Source: Mortierella sp. BCC40632 (lineage: Eukaryota > Mortierellomycota > Mortierellomycetes > Mortierellales > Mortierellaceae). Taken from it: DNA of 64,000 bases. A program made the position numbers and the translations under genes. Position 1 is the first letter of the stretch. The number at the start of each line of letters is the position of its first letter. The stretch is from the NCBI GenBank assembly GCA_011634665.1, contig WAEK01000006.1:124001-188000 (forward strand), written 5' to 3'. The notes beneath the pieces were generated by a model. The model was given only the letters and a program-made list of their open reading frames with translations, had not been told where the DNA came from and did no database searches. Of this stretch, positions 57,695-64,000 are shown piece after piece.

Positions 57695-59518
57695 GTCTCG
57701 GGAGAAAAAATCTAACCTCATGCTCAATAGCCCTTCGAGCAGAGTGTTCATTATCAAACTCGATGAATGCATAGGCCGTGGACTTGTCGATCCCTGGTTT
57801 GTTTCGCCTAATCAGGTCCACTCGCACAATGTTGCCGTATTCCCCGAACCGATCACGCAAGTCTCTTTCTGTCACTTGGTCTGGGTTCAACTGACCGATA
57901 AACACAGACTCCTTCTCAACGCGACTTTGAGGTGTAAGATTCGGTGCCCACTCCACTGTCCACACGGATTCATTGCGAAGAGCCTAGTGCATAAAGAAAA
58001 TAGACAAAAGCTGCAAAATAAATGACGAATGCTAATGGTCTGATCGAAAGATCGCTCTATGCAAAAAGTAAGTACGAACCCGCCATGCCTTACCACATAA
58101 GCCTTGATAGCATCATCCCTGTAGGCATACTTTGCAAAAGCATATCTTCTGCCCCGATTAATACCCAGGTCATGAAAGATGGACACGTCCTCGAGAGGTC
58201 CATATTGTCCCAGAACTTCGGTAAGATCCTACGAGTCCCATAGCATTTAAGAATGACCAAGTGAAATGATTAGTCCTTCGAGAACGACAAGCGTGAAGCT
58301 TCATTTTTTTTTATTTTTTTTATTTTTTATTTTTTTACAAAGTCAAACAAATTACCTGCTCAGTCATCGTACGGGCGAATCGGACAATAAATAGCGTTCG
58401 GTTGACTCGAGCCTGTTCGATGCGAATGTGTCTCCCGTCTACAACAGAGTTCTGGGCCTCGGCCATAGCTCTCTGCGCGTCTTCAGTGCGCTATTAGCAA
58501 GTATTATAAGGCAAATCATATAGTGTATTAGACTCATTAAGAACAAACTAATATCAGCTTTGAAGGAACGATTAAGCAAGGTTTGGAATAACTTGACATT
58601 CGCCAATACCTCAAACTGGACAAACGAGTACGGGCGCTGCATAGAGTCCTTCAGGACCTTGACGTTCAACAAAGGGCCCCACTTTTTGAAATGGGTTGTG
58701 ACAGATTCGACCAACTGGGCATCCGTCCGCGTCGCAGCGAGGCTAGAGTTCCGTAAAGACGCCTGAATTGTTAGCTTTCTTTTCTTTTTCCTTTTTCGCC
58801 AAGAGACAACGCTATTTTTTTTTTTAAAAAAAAAAATGAATGCGAACGTATCAAATACCTTGCTACAAAGAGACAAGCCTTTGGCTCTCCACGAGGAGTC
58901 TCGTTGAGTGCCTCCTGGTTTACCGCTTCTTGATCTGTGCCATCCACAGCCTCAGCAGCAGCCTTGGAGCTACTGGAAGGGCAAGATTCTTTTTCATGTC
59001 TCTTGTCTTGGGATTCACCCTGACATTGCGCTCGAGGTAAGCTTGGTCCGTGGGCCATGCTCTTCACATCCTTCCCCTTCTCTTTTGGATATTTTGTCTC
59101 ATCAAGGTGAAGACATGCTATCAGTATAAAGAGGCTCATTAGCCTAGATCCAGGGGTGGAACGATCCTTGCAGGTCATTCGTACCCGCTATTGTGGAAGA
59201 ATGATCATTGCTCCACAAGTTCACATCGAATTTTTTTTTTTTTTTTCATGCTGATAAATTTTTGGTTTAGAGTCAATGAGACGTACCAATTGATTCCGTT
59301 AGCATGTCATCGCTTGATAAGTGCCGTGCCCCCTGGGCCCTCAGTTGCTGACTAAATGACTGATCTTGATCTTGTTGCAGCAAAGTGGGGGTCGAATATG
59401 GATCGTCCGTTGAGCGGCAGCCTGGACCTGGTGAGGTAACGGAGGGCAATGGAGATTCTGGACACCCACGCTCATGCGCAGTTGGAGTGTTGGCACGAGA
59501 TCCTGGCTTGTCGTCCAT
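56600..59518 (-). CDS. Three-RRM RNA-binding protein, Rim4/Mug28-like
   Basis: Nine exons on the minus strand: 59518-59287, 59117-58864, 58762-58610, 58490-58356, 58228-58094, 57983-57717, 57610-57194, 57115-57076, 56967-56600; 666 aa. RRM1 has RNP2 CLFVASL (about 158-164) and RNP1 RPYSFVQF (about 205-212). RRM2 has TLFIVRF (about 245-251) and RRYAFAKY. RRM3 has VFIGQL (about 330-335) and AYAFIEF. The arrangement, the TRTDAQLVESVTTHF segment and WTVEWAPNL resemble Rim4 and Mug28, RNA-binding regulators of meiosis in yeasts; this is from memory of the family, not a search. The N-terminus (1-155) is disordered. The C-terminal half is rich in Gly, Tyr, Phe, Pro and Asn and prion-like. Intron 2 has a GC donor (GTA|GCAAGG), needed to give CLFVASL. 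Confidence 0.8.
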
Positions 59519-60952
59519 GTTTGCTACTGTAACGTCTGGTGAGAGAGAAAGTATGTGTTTGTAGAAGGGACAGAGTACAGAGTCAGTAAATAAACGGACA
59601 AAATCAAATTTCAGTGGAATGAGCTGGTCAAACAACCAATCATTCTATACAGTGAATATGCCGCAGTTCAATAGTCATGGCTGGCCTCTCCAAGACGTTG
59701 GGTGAACAGAAAGAGAACCAGAGGTGACAGGAAAAATACCGGTCGTGGGATGATAACCAAGCCAAATGAGGCAAAGGAAAAAAAATTCCAAAGCCTTGGA
59801 CACCTGATCCTGCAGTGGTCAAGGGTCCTGGAAGTCGAGTCCCAAAATCAAGGACTCAAGTGTCCATGGTGCATGGTCCTCTTGTAATATAGGACCTTTC
59901 CTTTGGAGGTAAGAAGCACTACTACTCACGCATAATTCGGGGGGAAAGTATGGGAGGGGGCACAGACGACCAAAAGAATCATGGACCAATTCTTTTCTTT
60001 TTTCCTCTCTTTTCCTTTTTTTCCTGACAACACAAATGCCAAGAAGGGGAAGAGAAGGAGAGGAGAAAGAAAGATTCTCCAGATCTTCCAAAAGAAAAGA
60101 AACAGGGGTGGGAGGAGGTGTGCAGTTGGTAAGCGTGAATCAACGAGTCCAATCACTTACCACCCCCCCTCCCCTTTCATTTTTTAGTCTACTGGGATGT
60201 GATGTTGGGCGATGCTCAACAGTTCAGAAAGCATCAGAGAGACATGACGTCCTGACTCGTGCAAAGACTGCATATTGCTCAGCAGACTTGCACAATCCCC
60301 AATGGTCCAGCACAGGCAAAAGAAGAAGAAGAAAATAGGTAGTGTTCCTCTAAGAGTAGTCACCAACGGCACACAACCACTCAACGGCGAGTCTATGAAC
60401 AGGTAGTACGCATGCCAGATCAGAAATACTCGGTGGTATTGTCGCCCTGGAAAAGGTAGCGCTTTTTTGTTTGTTTGTTTCATTACCATCTTCTTATTTC
60501 CATCTCGCGCCCAGCTGCATCACCCATATCCTTAGGCCAAGAGAGAAAGAGAAATAGAAAGAGAAAGAAAGAAAAGAATAGAAAAGAAAAGAAAAGAAAA
60601 AGCAAAGCTTGGCCACCAAAAGGAAAAAGAACATGTAGCACCACCTATCCTAGTAGCCAAGAAATCCAACGAGAACAAGTACCTCTTTTCTTCTTTCCTA
60701 TTTCTTGTTTGTTTGTTTGTTTGTTTGTTGGTGTTGCGAGTGGTTTATGTAAGGTGGGATAATGGAAGGTCTACCAAGAGGAGCAATACGGTGAACGTGG
60801 TCACTGGTGACCCTGTGAAGAGGCGCTTCACTGCAAGGGCGTCACGATGAGTTCGGACTGTGCGCGAGTGACGACACTTGGATGTCAGAAGAGGGAGAGA
60901 GGAAGGGGCAAGAGTCGGACGGGAAGGGGAGTTGAGAAACAAGAGTGAAAGC

Positions 60953-60987
<35 letters not shown>

Positions 60988-61683
60988 AGCAAGAACACCT
61001 GATAGTTAAAAAAGTGGCGGACTGATGGGACATCGCCTCTCTGCCCTCTCTCGTCACTCCAATGCTTTAGCTTAAATCCGTTTGTCTTGTCACCGAGTGT
61101 CCTGACAACAACCGTGTACGGTCTCCCCTCCTTCTCCTCCTCACTCCCCCTCTTCCCCCTCCTCCTCACCTCTTCAAGCCATGCACGCGACCTTTTCTCG
61201 TTTGTTTCTCCTCTTTGCCCTGTAGATCGTTGTTGCTCCATGGTTTTTTTGTGGCTTCCAGGGCCGCGGATTAAATGTTGCCCTGTCTTATACCCCTTCG
61301 CCTTATCTTCCCTAGTACACTATCCTTAGTCATGCCTACCAGGATCTCTTCCGTTTTTCTCTTCTTTGCTTTGTCGTCCTCTCTCAACGAATCTAAGTCT
61401 CTTTTCACACAAGCGAGCATTAAACAGCACTTTGCGCAACATTCAATAGCGCCTAATGCCTCACCCCCCTGTACGCAACCTCTCTTCCCGGGACAATCGA
61501 TTTTTTTTAAAAAAAAAAAGGGATCTCTACGAGTTACTCTGTTGTTGTTGTTTTTATTATCCAATGTCGTTGACGTCCAAAAATCCCCCTTATTGTTTTT
61601 TCTTCTTCATTCTTTCAGTCTATAAAAATCCAAGTACAATCTGTCATTGATCTTCTTTTCTTCTTCTTCTTCTTCTTCTTCTT
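59519..61683. other. Spacer between Rim4-like and mL67-like genes
   Basis: About 2.2 kb that should hold the promoter of the Rim4-like gene and the 3' end of the next. It contains a GAAA-rich stretch near 60541-60602, a TTTG tandem run at about 60706-60729, a GA run at about 60958-60985 and a TCT run at about 61657-61684. No coding sequence can be supported. Confidence 0.5.
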
Positions 61684-62853
61684 CTATGCCTCAAGGATAT
61701 CCCGTCCACGATGAATCTTCAACTTGCCATGTTCAATGCCCGTGGGCATCGAAACACCTTCCTTCGCAAGGATCTGCTCCCGAACACCTTCTCTCTCCCA
61801 AAGAATCTGGAATCCCTTCCCACTGTTGGCCTTGATCTGAGGTTGTGCATTCAAAAGCTCCACCATCTTGACCAATGTCTCATCCACTTGGTTCATCTCC
61901 TGTGTGGCTCTCACTTGACGACGCTGGAGCATATGTTTTGGATCAGTCGTCTTGGCAGCAGTCATGTTGAGTTGGTGATCCCGAAGTGAGTTGTGGAAGG
62001 AAAGTGCCTCGTTAGGATGTTCGAATCCTTGGATAGCAACCATAGGATGCCAGTGATCCGGGCGCACATGAGCAGGGCGACGAGTCTCGTTTGCGATCTG
62101 CTTCAACGATTGTTTCTAAAGGTATCCATTGGACGGTTGAAAGGATCAAGTTGGCGAAGGATATATAAGAGAAGCAGAAGAAAAAAAGATGTCAGAAAAA
62201 AAAATAATAATTGAAGCATAGTGCTATGATGGTCTGAAGGGGAAGAGGTCAGCCAGTTGTGCTCCGTAAATTTGCATTTCCGAGTGAGGATCGAGCAAGC
62301 AAGGGTCTTTGCAACTGTTTCGAGAGTGATCATAATCACTGATCTGTCGGAATAGCCTCTCATATAGTTGCTCATGAGTGTCAGATCGCGTCCAGTCCTT
62401 TGATATCTTTGCTTTTTTTTTTGTTCTTCTTATTCAACCCCATGTCCTCCTGAATGCCTGGGAATCCCCTGCGCCACTCGCCCTTTTCCTTGCTGTCACC
62501 AAAGAAAGGTGTCTCACACTAAAGAATGCCGAGGATATACAAGTACTGAACAGAAAGATAGAGAGATATTGCTCCATGTCGTCTCGAGACTGGTCGATGC
62601 AATAAAAGACCCTTGGAATCCTTGTTCATCTTTCCATTCTTTTTTTTCCGTATGCGTCTAGATTTCTTTTTCCTGTCTGCTCATCCTCTCTTGGTTGACA
62701 GTCGAAAAAAAAGAATGGGTGGTGTACCTCAACCGAGCTCTTGAGAGAGACGAGGACCTGCGAGGTCTGGATGTGGCGGAAGAGGTAGACGGTGTTCCTC
62801 GAGGCAGCCTTTGAGGCTCCTGATGCTGCTGATGTCGCTGCTGCTACTGACAT
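61684..62853 (-). CDS. Mitochondrial large-subunit ribosomal protein mL67 / Mhr1-like
   Basis: Two exons, 62853-62728 and 62115-61684, are joined in phase 0 and encode 185 aa. After an Ala/Ser-rich N-terminus that could act as a mitochondrial presequence, the segment RNTVYLFRHIQTSQVLVSL aligns with the Mhr1 pattern of an aromatic 'FRN...GQVL-S' strand, followed at the expected spacing by RRPAHVRPDHWHPMVAIQGF, matching the Mhr1 'R-K-P-x-LRxDxW' region. The middle is helical and charged; the end is KIHRGRDILEA. In yeast Mhr1 is both a mitoribosomal protein and a mitochondrial DNA recombination/transcription factor. The match is recalled, not computed. The intron (612 nt) is long and might hide a further exon, though the alignment does not require one. 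Confidence 0.65.
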
Positions 62854-63336
62854 GATGCGCGTGAGTGAAGAAGGAGGAGAAAAGCTGAGAAGAGGTTGAA
62901 CCAAGTCAATGGGCGAAGAGAAATCAGGAGACACACACACACACAAGCCCAGAAAGCATTACCGGAGAATGGAGGTCAGCCTCCCAGAGAGCAGCCATTC
63001 AGGTAAACAAATTTTGGAGAATCAGCCACCCAATTCTTTCTCTCTCTCCCCCTCCCCTCCTCCCCTCCGAAATGATATCTCCTAGGAGGAGTCCCCTTCC
63101 CCGGACATACACCACAAAACTCTCTCAGGAACTGGAACTCGAACTGGTAAAGTACCCACAAGAGACAACAAATCATGTAGTTCAGAAGAATATATCTTTA
63201 ATGATAGCTAATTATGCGTCTAGTACATATATTTTTTTTCTCGATGCTGGGATCGACAATAAGGGAAAAAAAAAGAAAAAAAAAAAAAAAAGACTCCTCT
63301 CCCTCTTTTAAAAAAAAAAGAATGTAAAAAAAGGTT
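62854..63336. other. Spacer between mL67-like gene and CotH gene 2
   Basis: About 480 bp containing the promoter of the mL67-like gene and the 3' flank of CotH gene 2. A short CA run lies at about 62932-62945 and A runs at about 63265-63292. No gene. Confidence 0.5.
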
Positions 63337-64000
63337 CTATGCCAACAACATCAAAGACGAGGCCAACATAGCCACGACAGCAACACTAGACATAATCACC
63401 GATGATGCGGCTGCGTTCTTGCCCGAGGCCTTTCCGCCGGAATCACCATCATCGTCATCGTTACTACCCTTCTTGCCACGAGGTGGAGGAGCAACGCGAT
63501 CCGCCGTACCAGCAGGGATCTGGAATCCAAGCTCAGCCGAAATGGCCTTTGCTCTCTCGGCCACCCAAGGCTTCAAACCTGCGCTCATCTCTCGAGTGAC
63601 ATTGACCATGTTTCCGTTAAAGTCAGCCATGGTCCAGAGGTCATTCTTGCCCGCAGAGTGACGTGTCAGGCTAAAGTCCCACTCAGCATCAAGAGCAATC
63701 ATCTTTTGGAGACCATCGATATGAGGATCCATAGCCTCGGGCTTGAAAACTGTCTGGACAGTCTCGGTCAACACCTGAGTGAACATGGCGTTGATCTTGG
63801 GGGTGTTGATAATCAACTTGGACACCAGAGGATGGTCTGGCTGGAAGTTGTACAGGGTCTTGTAAGAGGCAGAGGCATTGACATCAGCACCGTTACCGAT
63901 GACACCATCGAAATCGGTAGGAACCCATTGCCACTTGTTCATCTTGGGGTTAAAGTACATGAAGTAGTTGGAACCAGCCATCCAATAGTTATCAAAGGCA
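63337..64000 (-). CDS. CotH-family protein, gene 2 (3' part; runs off the window)
   Basis: This is the C-terminal 220 or so codons of a second CotH gene, whose 5' part lies beyond position 64000. It shares with gene 1 the sequence pattern FDNYW-x-x-GSNYFMY, the KWQ-x-x-PTDFDG block, the DAEWD-x-SLTR segment and GFQIPAG-x-ADRV-x-PPP near the end. The C-terminus has a Lys/Gly/Asp linker with a four-Asp run and a hydrophobic tail ending AMLASSLMLLA, again consistent with a GPI-anchor signal. It is a paralogue of gene 1, on the opposite strand about 7.7 kb away, with two unrelated genes between. The visible part has no intron or break. Confidence 0.92.
   Translation of the reverse strand, partial: AFDNYWMAGSNYFMYFNPKMNKWQWVPTDFDGVIGNGADVNASASYKTLYNFQPDHPLVSKLIINTPKINAMFTQVLTETVQTVFKPEAMDPHIDGLQKMIALDAEWDFSLTRHSAGKNDLWTMADFNGNMVNVTREMSAGLKPWVAERAKAISAELGFQIPAGTADRVAPPPRGKKGSNDDDDGDSGGKASGKNAAASSVIMSSVAVVAMLASSLMLLA

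Noticed and set aside
1..64000. tRNA, rRNA, CRISPR array or intact transposon
   Set aside because: Reading for B-box-like motifs (GGTTCGAxxCC) with cloverleaf arms, rRNA-like blocks, regularly spaced repeats, and reverse transcriptase or transposase motifs gave nothing convincing. The only B-box-like hits were inside coding sequence or lacked stems.

Overview
The window looks like nuclear DNA of an early-diverging filamentous fungus, most likely Mucoromycota and plausibly Mortierellomycotina. That placement is an inference. It rests on a fungal P3A plasma-membrane proton ATPase, two secreted CotH-family genes (one apparently GPI-anchored), a fungal Rho1 GTPase, a fungal Mhr1/mL67-type mitoribosomal protein and intron-rich housekeeping genes. 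Intergenic and intronic DNA is loaded with A/T homopolymers of 15-33 nt and long CT/GA microsatellites.

Layout. Positions 1-9857 hold no gene I can support. An inverted CCAAT element (9858-9867) and a TATA box (10080-10088) lead into a pyrimidine-rich leader with a likely 5'-UTR intron, then the intronless proton-ATPase gene PMA1 (10989-13712, +). From 13.7 to 22.8 kb there is no intact gene; two diverged copies of one segment (about 15.0-15.65 and 20.14-21.09 kb) look like relics. RHO1 (22800-24540, -) and a PNKP-type polynucleotide kinase/phosphatase (26725-29079, +) diverge from a repeat-filled 2.2-kb spacer. A 1495-aa acidic disordered protein (29428-34077, +) converges on a 1059-aa Ser/Thr/Pro-rich protein (34327-37881, -). 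Nicotinamide riboside kinase (41207-42743, +) converges on RNA polymerase II subunit RPB4 (43068-44436, -). RPB4 shares a bidirectional promoter with ARP5, an INO80-complex subunit (45230-49632, +). CotH gene 1 (52801-55634, +) converges on a three-RRM Rim4-like RNA-binding protein (56600-59518, -). It is followed by an mL67/Mhr1-like gene (61684-62853, -) and the 3' part of a second CotH gene (63337 to beyond 64000, -).

The genes do not form an operon or obvious cluster. The themes are cell surface and cell wall (PMA1, RHO1, two CotH genes) and nuclear DNA/RNA functions (PNKP, ARP5, RPB4, Rim4-like). The most informative oddities are in gene structure. Three of about 42 introns use GC-AG ends, all starting GCAAG. 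A 25-nt microexon encodes the P-loop of the NR kinase. PMA1 has a probable 706-nt leader intron. PNKP has a mitochondrial-presequence-like N-terminus ahead of an internal Met. ARP5 carries two apparent one-base lesions next to A-homopolymers. The acidic protein contains several SUMO-interaction-like motifs. I found no convincing tRNA, rRNA, CRISPR array or intact transposon.
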